A stretch of DNA of 64,000 nt from CAZRXG01 sp964603985. GTDB lineage: Bacteria; Chloroflexota; Anaerolineae; Aggregatilineales; UBA3940. Made by a program: the position numbers and the translations under genes. The DNA is taken from the NCBI GenBank assembly GCA_964603985.1, contig CAZRXG010000003.1:1-64000 (forward strand), written 5' to 3'. Under the pieces are notes generated by a model, which was not told where the DNA came from, ran no database searches, and worked only from the letters and a program-made list of their open reading frames with translations. This document shows positions 42,941-50,821 of this stretch, in pieces. Numbering within the stretch: the stretch's first letter is position 1; the number at the start of each line of letters is the position of its first letter.

Positions 42941-42969
42941 ATTGTACCGGAGAGAGGAAAGGACACCAA
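42941..42969 (-). promoter_or_regulatory. Promoter of the Nudix gene
   Basis: Minus strand: TTGGTG (42969-42964), 17 bases, TACAAT (42946-42941). Leader about 57 nt. Confidence 0.55.
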
Positions 42970-43010
42970 CCACCACCATGCAGGCGCATCTTCGGAAGCG
43001 CCTGAACCGG

Positions 43011-44351
43011 TCAGGGCACGATTGTCAGCGCCAGCCCGAAGACATATCCTGCCACCGTGCTGAAGATCGTTACCAACGTGACGTAGGCAACCGTCTTTTT
43101 ACGGCCAAGTATCTTACCCGTCACCAGGATGCTCTGCACCGACAGCTCTGGATCGGCCAGCAGGTAGGCCAGCAGCGGCCCGCGATGCATGCCCAGGTCG
43201 AGAAACATGCGGGCAACCGGCACCTCGACCAGAGTGGGGAAGTACATGAACACGCCGAACAGCACGCCGATCAGGTTGGCCCAGAGGGTGTTGCGCCCGG
43301 CCAGCGTTTGAACCCATTGCTCCGGCAGGATAGCCTTGCCAATCCCCGCCACAAACACGCCGACGACCAGGAGGGGGAAGATCTGCTTGACGAACTTCCA
43401 GGTTTCCCACAGCCAGCCGGCAAGCTCGTGCTGCTCGAAGCTGTACGCCGCAACGACGCCTACCGCAGCGATCAGGATCACCTCGCCGACAAAGCGCCCG
43501 GTGATGCCCAGCGTGACGCTGCCCTCGGCGGTGGTCGGGGCAGCAAGCAGTAGCGTGAGCGCCACCAGCCCGACGGCGGCATACGTCCAGCGGTTGAAGC
43601 GTTCCAGGACGTTCTCCAGGCCCAGGTAGGCTACCGGCGCGATGATGACCAGCAGCAGGATAAGCAGCGCCCCCTGTGGAGTCAGGTCCAGGCTCTCCAG
43701 AAGGGTCTGCGCGCCGGGAGGTATGCTGACCGGCAGGTGGACGGTGAACCAGGTCCGCGTCAGCGGCTCAATTTGCAGAGTGCCGACGATCAGCACGCCG
43801 ATCAGCAGCAGGAAAACCGCCCATACCGCCGGTTTGACGGCTGCCGTGTGGTCGAACAGGCCGTTGTCCTGCATCGCCGCTGCACGCTCGGCTTCTTCCG
43901 CGCGGAACAGCCAGGCCATGATCATCCCGATGGTGATACCGAAGATGATCGACAGGATGACGCGCGCCAGCGCGATGTCCAGGCCGATGGCCGCGCCGGT
44001 GTAAGTGATGGCCAGGATGTTGATCGCCGGGCCGACGAAGAGAAAGGTGATCGCCGTGCCCAGGCCCGCGCCGCGCTTCCAGATACCGGCGAACAGGGGC
44101 AGAATGGTGCACGAGCACACGGCCAGAATAAAGCCCCCGACCGCCGCTGCCGGGTAGCTGATCCATTTGGGAGCCTTCGGCCCCAGGTAGCGGGTGATGA
44201 CCTCTTTGGGGATCGTGGCGCTCATGTACCCGGCGATCACGAAGGCGGGGACAAGGCACAACAGGACGTGCGCGGCCAGGTAGTCGAGCAGGCCCGTCCA
44301 GCCTGACCAGAGCAGCATACCGAGGTAGTCCAACACGGGTTGTGTCGTCAT
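43011..44351 (-). CDS. ArsP/YraQ-type permease (DUF318)
   Basis: 446 aa, about ten membrane segments in two blocks. The family core is FILAVCSCTILPLFAGIWKR, GAGLGTAITFLFVGPAINIL, with a Cys-Ser-Cys in the membrane, and the C-terminal repeat GVFMYFPTLVEVPVARMFLD with KTVAYVTLVTIFSTVAGYVF. Relatives export organoarsenicals or are found with thiol-redox proteins. The ArsR-type regulator, thioredoxin-fold protein and CC-motif protein upstream on the same strand support a metalloid or thiol-stress role. It follows the 94-aa gene by nine bases, with GTGAGGATACGC as ribosome site. The exact substrate is unknown. Confidence 0.88.
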   Translation of the reverse strand: MTTQPVLDYLGMLLWSGWTGLLDYLAAHVLLCLVPAFVIAGYMSATIPKEVITRYLGPKAPKWISYPAAAVGGFILAVCSCTILPLFAGIWKRGAGLGTAITFLFVGPAINILAITYTGAAIGLDIALARVILSIIFGITIGMIMAWLFRAEEAERAAAMQDNGLFDHTAAVKPAVWAVFLLLIGVLIVGTLQIEPLTRTWFTVHLPVSIPPGAQTLLESLDLTPQGALLILLLVIIAPVAYLGLENVLERFNRWTYAAVGLVALTLLLAAPTTAEGSVTLGITGRFVGEVILIAAVGVVAAYSFEQHELAGWLWETWKFVKQIFPLLVVGVFVAGIGKAILPEQWVQTLAGRNTLWANLIGVLFGVFMYFPTLVEVPVARMFLDLGMHRGPLLAYLLADPELSVQSILVTGKILGRKKTVAYVTLVTIFSTVAGYVFGLALTIVP

Positions 44352-44360
44352 TGCGTATCC

Positions 44361-44645
44361 TCACATCTCTGTTCCATCTTCAGCGCAATAGTCAATGTAC
44401 TCGCGGAGCAAAGCCTCTTTGTAGTCCGCATGGGCGATGGGTGGAATGTAGTTGCGCGTGGCGAGCATCTCCAGCAGCTCCTGGGCGGCCTCAGGCCCCG
44501 GTTCGCGTCCCAGCCGGTAGAGCTGTTCCAGTGCGTCGTCCAGCCCTACCAGGCCGACGATTGCATGCCCTACCACTATCTGGCGAATGCGGGGCTGAGA
44601 CCCGCCTGAACAACACGCCTTACCCTTTGGGGATTCAGTGGTCAT
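44361..44645 (-). CDS. Small CC-motif protein of the permease module
   Basis: 94 aa, not recognised beyond its context. The N-terminus has a vicinal cysteine pair (GKACCSGGS), which could bind soft metals or arsenite; a helical body follows (IVGLVGLDDALEQLYRLG, EAAQELLEMLATRNYIPP, YKEALLREYIDYCAED). It begins after a copy of the putative ArsR operator (44674-44689) and is followed by the permease gene after nine bases. I infer a cytoplasmic accessory or sensor protein for the permease. GGGAG lies eleven bases before the ATG. Confidence 0.75.
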   Translation of the reverse strand: MTTESPKGKACCSGGSQPRIRQIVVGHAIVGLVGLDDALEQLYRLGREPGPEAAQELLEMLATRNYIPPIAHADYKEALLREYIDYCAEDGTEM

Positions 44646-44673
44646 GTTCTGGTCACTCCCGAATCAATACTAT

Positions 44674-44689
44674 ATTCATAAAGTTGAAT
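44674..44689 (-). promoter_or_regulatory. Putative ArsR operator, copy 2
   Basis: ATTCA-TAAAGT-TGAAT, a 5-6-5 inverted repeat, 28 bases before the 94-aa gene. It shares the ATTC-N8-GAAT pattern with the site before arsR. TATAGT, a -10-like hexamer on the minus strand, overlaps its right edge. Confidence 0.5.
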
Positions 44690-44699
44690 GTTTCTATCC

Positions 44700-44746
44700 A
44701 AAAAAGAGAGGGGGCCGGGCAGGCAGGAAGCCAGCCCCCTTTCTTT
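44700..44746 (-). terminator. Terminator after the thioredoxin-fold gene
   Basis: On the minus strand, AAAGAAAGGGGGC pairs with GCCCCCTCTCTTT across a Gly-rich loop, followed by a run of six T (44705-44700). The stem starts at the stop codon of the thioredoxin-fold gene, so the permease pair downstream needs its own promoter. Confidence 0.75.
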
Positions 44747-45002
44747 ACAGAGCATCCTGTATCCAGCCTGCGATTTGCTGCCGGGTGGGCACCCGCCCGG
44801 CGCTGACCAGCTTCTCGTTGATCACCAGCCCAGGCGTCGTCAACAAACCGTAGTTCATGAACTCACCGGGATCGGTGACTTTCTCAACCGTCCCGGCGAT
44901 CTTGGGGTTTTCGGCGGTGAGTTCTTCCAGGGCCTGTTTGGCCAGTTGTTCGAGCCGGTTGCAGTTCGCACACCCTGAGCCAAGCACTTTAATCGACAGC
45001 AT
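44745..45002 (-). CDS. Thioredoxin-fold protein (MTH895/redox-active disulfide type)
   Basis: 85 aa. Short thioredoxin fold with the active site GSGCANCNRLEQLAKQALEE (CxxC at about residues 10-13) and the cis-Pro region LLTTPGLVINEKLVSAGRVP. Such proteins accompany ArsP-type permeases and ArsR regulators and probably reduce or hand over a metal or thiol. The start at 45002 overlaps the 3' end of arsR by 14 bases, so the two are translated together. TCACAGGAGATCAAT-like sequence before the ATG is the ribosome site. Confidence 0.9.
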   Translation of the reverse strand: MLSIKVLGSGCANCNRLEQLAKQALEELTAENPKIAGTVEKVTDPGEFMNYGLLTTPGLVINEKLVSAGRVPTRQQIAGWIQDAL

Positions 45003-45405
45003 CAGATTGATCTCCTGTGATCGTGGTGAGAGCGTATCCTTGTTTTTCCGCGCACTTCGGGCAGGGACAGGGGCTTGAGTCAGCCGACGCCAGGGGGTGG
45101 AAATCCAACGTCTGCCCCTCCGCCCCGGCGACTGCCTGCGCGGACCGGTAGGCTGCGTCCAGTAGCGCGCCAATGGACGGGTCGGCCAGCGCGTAGAAGA
45201 CGTTCATTCCCTCCCGCCGGTCGATGACCAGCCCGGCCTCGCGCAGGCGGGCCAGTTGCTGCGAGATGTAAGCCTGCCGCTGCCCAAGCACGTGCTCCAG
45301 GTGACAGACACAGGCCTCTTCTTTCCGCAGCTCCTCCAGGATTTGCAGCCGGATGGGGTGTCCCAGTGCCTTGGCGATGGTAGCCGCTCGTTCGTACCCA
45401 TCCAT
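44989..45405 (-). CDS. ArsR/SmtB-family repressor
   Basis: 138 aa. Winged helix with ALGHPIRLQILEELRKEEAC, VCHLEHVLGQRQAYISQQLA (recognition helix) and RREGMNVFYALADPSI. EACVCHLEH places a Cys pair where ArsR carries its ELCVCDL arsenic site. A further Cys-rich end, PCPCPKCAEK, could add metal ligands. It should leave DNA when arsenite or another thiophilic ion binds. The ATG at 45405 follows AACGGGAGATC. Its own upstream region has an AT-rich palindrome at 45431-45450, suggesting autoregulation. Confidence 0.92.
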   Translation of the reverse strand: MDGYERAATIAKALGHPIRLQILEELRKEEACVCHLEHVLGQRQAYISQQLARLREAGLVIDRREGMNVFYALADPSIGALLDAAYRSAQAVAGAEGQTLDFHPLASADSSPCPCPKCAEKQGYALTTITGDQSDAVD

Positions 45406-45430
45406 AGTGATCTCCCGTTCACCTTATTCA

Positions 45431-45450
45431 ATATTCAATATATAGAATAT
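45431..45450 (-). promoter_or_regulatory. Putative ArsR operator, copy 1
   Basis: ATATTC-AATATATA-GAATAT, a 6-8-6 inverted repeat, 25 bases before arsR in an AT-rich island (45424-45452) inside GC-rich DNA. It overlaps TATATT -10-like sequence, as expected for repression. Confidence 0.6.
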
Positions 45451-45538
45451 CCTTGCGGAGGCAGACCGCCCAGTGGAGAGTGTCACCCGGCAGCGGTGAC
45501 ATCTGTCACATGGGATGGCGAACCGGGGAATCGTGAAG

Positions 45539-46804
45539 CTACGTGAGGGCGCTCACTTGCCGGTAGATCTCGACCAGACGCCCGGCCTGCGCCAGCCAGT
45601 CGAAGTGCTCCCGGACACGCTGGCGGGCACGCTCGCCCATCGCGGCCCGGAGTGCGTCGTCTGCCAATATGTGGGTGATGTGCCCGGCCAGCATCTCGAC
45701 ATTGTAGGGGTTGACGATGAAGCCCGTCTGGCCGTCAACGACCGCCTCGCGCGCCCCGCCGAAGCAGGTCGCGACGACCGGCGTCCCGGCGGCCTGCGCT
45801 TCGAGGGCGACGGTGGGGAAGCTGTCGAAACAGACGGATGGGATGACGCAGACATCGGCAGCGCCAAAGGCAGATGCCAGCGCCTGGCCCCCCAGCCACC
45901 CGGCAAAGTGGATGTGCTCGCGGACGCCCAGCAGTTCGGCCTGGGAAAGCATCGCCTCGCCGTAGCCGCCGGGTTGGGCCAGCACCAGCAGGACGGCGTC
46001 GGGAACCCGGTCGATGATGCGGGGCAGGGCTTTGAGGATCTGCTCGCCGCCTTTGGCGCGGTTGATCCGCCCGGCGAAGAGGATGATCCGGCGGCCCTCA
46101 AGCCCCTGGCCGGCGCGGAAGGCGGCCTGCTCGGCCCGGCTGCTCTCAAACAGGGCCGGGTCGATGCCGTTGTGCACGACGATCATTTGCGGAGCGTGGA
46201 CTCTGTTCGCCTGGAGGAAGTTGATCAGAGCCTGGCTGGGCGAGACGATGGCGTTCACGTGGCGTCCGATCATCCGGCGGATGATGGCGTTGCGCAGAGG
46301 GAAGTAGCGGAATCGCTGCTTGCGGATCTGCGAGTGGGGGGTGACGCGGTAGTCGAACTTGGTGGGGACGTGCTGCCAGGCCGGGTCGATGAAGCTGTCG
46401 AACTTCTGGTAGGCGGCGCTCATCACGTCGTGGGTGGTCAGAACCACCGGCAGGCTGCGGCACCTGACCAGCGCCAGGCTGTGATAGGTGAGGTACGTGT
46501 GCACGTTGTGGGCGTGTACGATGTCGGGCCGCGCCCGATCCAGGAAGGCGCTCACGGCGCGCGCTGCCGCCGGGTTGTAGAGGCTCAGATAGGCGCGCCA
46601 GCGCAGGGGATAGGCGATCTTCAGGCGGTGCACAGGGACGCCCTCGACCTGGATGTCGGCGGGCGCGGACTCGTCCTGGCGGGCGCTGAGCACCTGCACG
46701 TCGTGGCCCAGACGCTGGAGCGCGCGGCACTGGATCAGGGCCACCTGCCCCGCGCCGCCGGGGCTGTCGGGGGGGAAGTGGTCGGTCAGGACGAGGATCT
46801 TCAC
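45539..46804 (-). CDS. Glycosyltransferase family 4
   Basis: 421 aa, GT-B fold. N-terminal MKILVLTDHFPPDSPGGAGQ is the donor-independent Rossmann start; RARPDIVHAHNVHTYLTYHS and VLTTHDVMSAAYQKF follow; the C-terminal half has IILFAGRINRAKGGEQILKA, HFAGWLGGQALASAFGAADV and the EX7E motif region SFPTVALEAQAAGTPVVATC. It adds a sugar from a nucleotide donor to a growing surface glycan in the cytoplasm. Start is a GTG overlapping the stop of the upstream gene (GTGA). Last gene of the glycan operon. Confidence 0.92.
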   Translation of the reverse strand: MKILVLTDHFPPDSPGGAGQVALIQCRALQRLGHDVQVLSARQDESAPADIQVEGVPVHRLKIAYPLRWRAYLSLYNPAAARAVSAFLDRARPDIVHAHNVHTYLTYHSLALVRCRSLPVVLTTHDVMSAAYQKFDSFIDPAWQHVPTKFDYRVTPHSQIRKQRFRYFPLRNAIIRRMIGRHVNAIVSPSQALINFLQANRVHAPQMIVVHNGIDPALFESSRAEQAAFRAGQGLEGRRIILFAGRINRAKGGEQILKALPRIIDRVPDAVLLVLAQPGGYGEAMLSQAELLGVREHIHFAGWLGGQALASAFGAADVCVIPSVCFDSFPTVALEAQAAGTPVVATCFGGAREAVVDGQTGFIVNPYNVEMLAGHITHILADDALRAAMGERARQRVREHFDWLAQAGRLVEIYRQVSALT

Positions 46805-47805
46805 CGGCCCAGGATCCTATCACGCACAGGCCGCCCGATCTTGACGGCCCAGGCCCACAGCCAGCGCCGCACCCCAGACCAGCCGAGCGGGCGTTCAAGC
46901 GCGATCTCTATCTGAGCGGCGTAGGCGGCGAAGACCGCATCCGGGTGAAAGGTCGTCACGGCCTTTTCCCGCGCGCACGTGGAGAACGTTTCGTGCTCCG
47001 CCAGCAGCCGGTCAAGCTGCGGGCGGAAAGTCTCGACCATGACCGGAAGCCCGCAGTCACCGACCAGCTCTGGGGTTGCGCCGCTCTCCACGTACAGGGG
47101 AGGAAGGCCGCAGGCCATCGCCTCCAGAACGACGTTGGGGCAGGCTTCGTTGCGCTGGAAGGCCAGGAAAGCGTCACAGGCGCGCAGCACGCGCGGCAGC
47201 TCGTCGTGACCCACTTGGCCCAGCACGTGCAGGTTCGGCAGGTCGGGGGGAGCCTCGTAGCGCCCCACGAGAATAAAGACCAGGTCGGCGTGACGCTCCG
47301 CCAGTGTGTAAACATCTTCCCAGCCCTTCATCGGGTTGGTGCTCCAGGTGACGTAGGCCAGCCGGACGCCCTCGCCGGGCAGGCTGGCCCGTTCGCCCTG
47401 GGGGGAAAACAGATCCACGTCAACGGCGTTGTGAATCACCGGCCCGTCGTGGACGATCACGGGGAACCTCTCGCGGGTGCTGTGGCGGCAGTACTCGCTC
47501 TGGAAGATCGTCAGGTCGGCGAAGGGGTTGACGAGGCTCAGCTTGGCGTCGCCTTTGGTCCCGCGGCCGTAGTCTTGTGAAGACCCATCCACGCGGTGGA
47601 CGATCCGCACGCGCGGGTTGTGACGGATCGCTTCCAGCACGTCATCGTAACCGACATGCCAGCTATTCATCAGGAGCACGTCGTAGCGATCCGTGACGCG
47701 TTTGGTGACGGTATGACCCTGGGAGGCAAGGTAGTTCTCCAGACCGCGCATAAAGTAGAACCCGCCGCCCTGCGCCTTGAACGCCGTTGGACTGCAAACA
47801 CGCAT
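46801..47805 (-). CDS. Glycosyltransferase family 4
   Basis: About 334 aa. MRVCSPTAFKAQGGGFYFMR begins the protein; the ATG at 47805 is two bases after the ABC gene stop. Later come YDVLLMNSWHVGYDDVLEAI, RIVHRVDGSSQDYGRG, LFSPQG with VRLAYVTWSTNPMKGWEDVY, VFILVGRYEAPPDLPNLHVL and NEACPNVVLEAMACGLPPLY (EX7E motif). It is a retaining nucleotide-sugar glycosyltransferase. The first 17 codons have a diverged copy at 49904-49954. GTG at 47829 is a possible but less likely start. Confidence 0.9.
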   Translation of the reverse strand: MRVCSPTAFKAQGGGFYFMRGLENYLASQGHTVTKRVTDRYDVLLMNSWHVGYDDVLEAIRHNPRVRIVHRVDGSSQDYGRGTKGDAKLSLVNPFADLTIFQSEYCRHSTRERFPVIVHDGPVIHNAVDVDLFSPQGERASLPGEGVRLAYVTWSTNPMKGWEDVYTLAERHADLVFILVGRYEAPPDLPNLHVLGQVGHDELPRVLRACDAFLAFQRNEACPNVVLEAMACGLPPLYVESGATPELVGDCGLPVMVETFRPQLDRLLAEHETFSTCAREKAVTTFHPDAVFAAYAAQIEIALERPLGWSGVRRWLWAWAVKIGRPVRDRILGR

Positions 47806-47807
47806 CT

Positions 47808-49805
47808 TCAGCCAGGCCCGCCTGAACACCCTTCCCCGGTGCTGCTGTCCGAGTCGGATACTCTTCGGGGAACGGTGTCAGGCTTGAGTTCCGGTTGGTC
47901 CGGGTGGTGGTCGGTCTCCCCGACCTGAAACTGGAGATCATGCAAATAGCGATATTCGCCATCGAGGGCAAGTAATTCATCGTGCGTGCCGATTTCGACT
48001 ATGTGCCCATCCTTCAGCACGACGATCTTATCTGCCTTCCGAATCGTGGACAGCCGATGGGCGATGACGATGGCAGTCGAGTTCTTGATCACGCGGGCAA
48101 TAGCCTCTTGCACCTGTTGCTCAGATTCGCTGTCCAGCGAGCTGGTGGCTTCATCGAGCACCAGAATCGCCGGTTTGTGGGCCGCCGCGCGCGCGATGGC
48201 GATCCGCTGCCGCTGCCCCCCCGAAAGCCGCACGCCGCGCTCGCCCAGGACGGTATCGTAGCCTTCGGGCAGGTCGTCGATGAACTCCTCGGCGTTGGCG
48301 ATGCGGGCGGCCTGCTCGACATCCTGACGTGCGAGTTCGGGGTGTGCGTAGGCAATGTTGTTTAAAACCGTGTCGTCGAAGAGGACGCTCTCCTGCGAAA
48401 CCACGCCAAACAACCGCCGGTACGCCGCCAGGTCGAAGTGCTCAACCGGCACGCCGTCCAGCCTGATGTCCCCTCCGCTCGGTTGGTAGAAGCGCAGGAT
48501 CAGATCGACCAGTGTCGTCTTGCCCGCACCGCTCCGCCCCACCAGGGCGACCATCTTGCCGCGTTTGATCGTCAGGTTGATATCGCGCAGCACCGGCATG
48601 TCCTCGTAGGCGAAGTTCACGCCTTCCAGCGTCAGCGCGCGTTGAAAGCCGCCGTCGGGCAGCGGCTCGTCGCCCCCGGTCTCCGGCTGTTGGGCCAGGA
48701 GGTAGGCCACGCCCTCCAGCGAGGCGCTGATCATGTTCGACTGGAGTAGAATCCCGGCCAACTTGGCCAGCGGGCCGATCAGGCTCTGGGTGAAGAACAT
48801 GAAGAGCAGGAAGGACGTGGTCGTCAGGTGACCGTTGAACAACTCCCACATGCCGAAGAGCATCACCCCGACCAGCACAACCTGGTTGATCGAGAGGCGG
48901 ATAGGCCCCTCAACCTGCTTGAAGACGTGGTGGCGTATCCCGATCCACATCTGACTCGTCAGCCACCGTCCGATATTCGTCTGCTCGCACTCTTCGGCAG
49001 CCAGCGCTTTGATCTCGCGCACGGCGGCCAACCGCTCCTGGGCGACACCCTGCAGATCGGCGTCGATGGCGCGCTCCGAGCGGGTGCGCTCTTTGGCCAC
49101 GTTGCTCAGCAGGCGTGATAGAATCACCTGGATTGTCCCGGCTACGGCGGCCACAATCGTCAGGCGGGCATCGGTGCGCACCAGCAGAAAGACGTAGAAC
49201 AGGCTGAGCAGGATGTTGCTCAGTCCATCGATGATCAGCTCATTCACCAGCCGCATCGCATAGCGGATGTCGTTGACCATCCGTGAAAGGAGCCAGCCTG
49301 CCTGGTAACGGTCGAGGAAGCTCAGCGGCAGGCGGAGGATGTGCCCAAAGAGCCTGTGCCTCAGGTCACGCATAATGTTATGCCGCACCCGCAGCCCCCA
49401 GTACCGCGCCCCGAAGCTGGCCGCCTGCCCGACCAGGGCCAGGGCCAAGTAAACCCCGCTGATCACCAGCAGCAGGTGCCAGCGATCCGTCAGGCCGGTG
49501 GCACGCGACACGAAGTTCAGGAGCGAAGTGCCCAGGTTAGCCAGGTTGAATGTGAAGGACGTAGCCTCGGACACAGCAACCGCCTCACCGGTGCCGCCCA
49601 GCACAATTTCCAGCAGTGGCGTCAGCGCAATCTGGGTGATCCCGCTCAGGAAGCTCAAGCCAACCGCTGCCAGTGAGAGCAGGGCCAGGGAGAGGAGGTA
49701 GGGCCGCAGCAGGCTCAGGACCTGCCATGCGCTGAGGGAGGACTCAGGTATTGCCCGGCCAGTTCGTCGGGTCGGTTGGTGGGTGTCGGTGTGGTCGTCG
49801 GTCAT
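47808..49805 (-). CDS. ABC exporter, MsbA/lipid-linked glycan flippase type (permease-ATPase fusion)
   Basis: 665 aa half-transporter. Six membrane helices (residues about 25-330) precede an ATPase domain with VALVGRSGAGKTTLVDLILR (Walker A), VVSQESVLFDDTV (Q loop), GVRLSGGQRQRIAIARA (signature), AILVLDEATSSLDSESE (Walker B) and VIAHRLSTI (H loop). A homodimer would flip a lipid or lipid-linked saccharide, fitting its place among glycosyltransferases. A polar C-terminal tail of about 35 residues is unusual. The start at 49805 has GTCTGGAGATCGT upstream and overlaps the mini-ORF stop (ATGA). Confidence 0.95.
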   Translation of the reverse strand: MTDDHTDTHQPTRRTGRAIPESSLSAWQVLSLLRPYLLSLALLSLAAVGLSFLSGITQIALTPLLEIVLGGTGEAVAVSEATSFTFNLANLGTSLLNFVSRATGLTDRWHLLLVISGVYLALALVGQAASFGARYWGLRVRHNIMRDLRHRLFGHILRLPLSFLDRYQAGWLLSRMVNDIRYAMRLVNELIIDGLSNILLSLFYVFLLVRTDARLTIVAAVAGTIQVILSRLLSNVAKERTRSERAIDADLQGVAQERLAAVREIKALAAEECEQTNIGRWLTSQMWIGIRHHVFKQVEGPIRLSINQVVLVGVMLFGMWELFNGHLTTTSFLLFMFFTQSLIGPLAKLAGILLQSNMISASLEGVAYLLAQQPETGGDEPLPDGGFQRALTLEGVNFAYEDMPVLRDINLTIKRGKMVALVGRSGAGKTTLVDLILRFYQPSGGDIRLDGVPVEHFDLAAYRRLFGVVSQESVLFDDTVLNNIAYAHPELARQDVEQAARIANAEEFIDDLPEGYDTVLGERGVRLSGGQRQRIAIARAAAHKPAILVLDEATSSLDSESEQQVQEAIARVIKNSTAIVIAHRLSTIRKADKIVVLKDGHIVEIGTHDELLALDGEYRYLHDLQFQVGETDHHPDQPELKPDTVPRRVSDSDSSTGEGCSGGPG

Positions 49806-49954
49806 ACGATCTCCAGACTCATTGCATCGTGCGCAGATATAGAATGCGCTAAAGCCAAGAGGGGCTTTTTGCTCCCCAAACCGCTCCTGGGCTTGATCGC
49901 TTGGAAGAACCCGCCGCCTTGCACCTTGAACGCCACCGGGCTGCAAACGCGCAT
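49802..49954 (-). pseudogene. Mini-ORF: 5' remnant of a deleted glycosyltransferase gene
   Basis: 50 codons. It starts MRVCSPVAFKVQGGGF, matching the first residues of the intact GT4 at 46801-47805 (MRVCSPTAFKAQGGGF); about 54 bases are alike on the DNA level (roughly 85 percent by eye). After that the sequence is unrelated (FQAIKPRSGLGSKKPLLALA). The ATG is one base after the sulfotransferase TAA, and the stop overlaps the ABC start codon as ATGA, so reading frame and coupling are intact. Best read as the scar of an in-frame internal deletion; it might still make a short peptide or help ABC translation. Confidence 0.65.
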
Positions 49955-49955
49955 C

Positions 49956-50816
49956 TTAATCCCGGAAGGAATACCCCTGCAGGAACGAGAACTCGTCCAC
50001 CTGGGCCTGAACGAGGTCGACCAGCCTGGGCTTCCACTCGTTCTCGAGCCGGCTTTTGTGAGGGGCCTGGTAAACGATGCCCGCGCACGCCTCAATGTAG
50101 TCCTCGGTGTGCGGGACACCCAGAAAGTCACAGAGCGTCTTCAGTACAGAGCGGGGGGCGGCGATGAACTGCTCGTGCTTCAGGTGCAGGACGTCGGCGG
50201 GGTCGGCCTGTGTTACCACAGCGGCATTTGCCCGGCATAAACTGAAGTACTTATCGGCGGTTGTCTCCAGGTCGTGCGGGTTCCTCCTGTGCATGGTACT
50301 GATGTTGTCATAGGGGTTCCTGACGATGTGCACCAGTTTAACCCGCGCCCCGGCAGTCTCCTGCAGGAGGGAAAGCAGTCCCGGTTTGCCTGCCAGCAGA
50401 CGCGTTGCAACTCCGGCGCTTTTATCACCAACGACCTGCAACTTCCTGAAGTGCCCCTGCCACTGGCCCGGCACCTGGTAGGAATATCCCTGCCACCTTG
50501 CGCCGTCCCTGACGAAGGCCCGTGAACTCTCCAGCAGGAGTGTAAAGAGATAAGCCCTGCTCACCCCTAACTCAACGTATCTGAGCGCCTCGACCTCGTT
50601 GCCGATGACGATGTTCGGGTGCGCATCGAGCAGTGCCATAAACAGCGTATGGCCGCTTCTGGGGTAGCCGATAAACAGACAGAAGCTTTCTACGTCTTTG
50701 AATTTACCACCCAGGCTGTTCCAACAAGCCCCGGCAAGACTGTCGACCCTGATAAGCCGCTGCGCGAGCACCAGCCTGTTGAGCGCCCTTACACCGGCGG
50801 CACGGACCCACTGCAT
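49956..50816 (-). CDS. Sulfotransferase family protein
   Basis: About 286 aa. The 5'-phosphosulfate loop is LFIGYPRSGHTLFMALLDAH and the 3'-phosphate site is VHIVRNPYDNISTMHRR, both needed to bind PAPS. The C-terminal segment FLGVPHTEDYIEACAGIVY ends as in other carbohydrate sulfotransferases. It should move sulfate to a glycan or lipid-linked saccharide. The ATG at 50816 comes six bases after the upstream stop with GGAGATAA as ribosome site; a GTG at 50837 that overlaps the upstream gene is the alternative. Confidence 0.9.
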   Translation of the reverse strand: MQWVRAAGVRALNRLVLAQRLIRVDSLAGACWNSLGGKFKDVESFCLFIGYPRSGHTLFMALLDAHPNIVIGNEVEALRYVELGVSRAYLFTLLLESSRAFVRDGARWQGYSYQVPGQWQGHFRKLQVVGDKSAGVATRLLAGKPGLLSLLQETAGARVKLVHIVRNPYDNISTMHRRNPHDLETTADKYFSLCRANAAVVTQADPADVLHLKHEQFIAAPRSVLKTLCDFLGVPHTEDYIEACAGIVYQAPHKSRLENEWKPRLVDLVQAQVDEFSFLQGYSFRD

Positions 50817-50821
50817 CTCGA

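Noticed and set aside
45515..46915. 466-codon plus-strand frame
   Set aside because: Antisense to the GT4 genes, whose motifs and overlaps are convincing.
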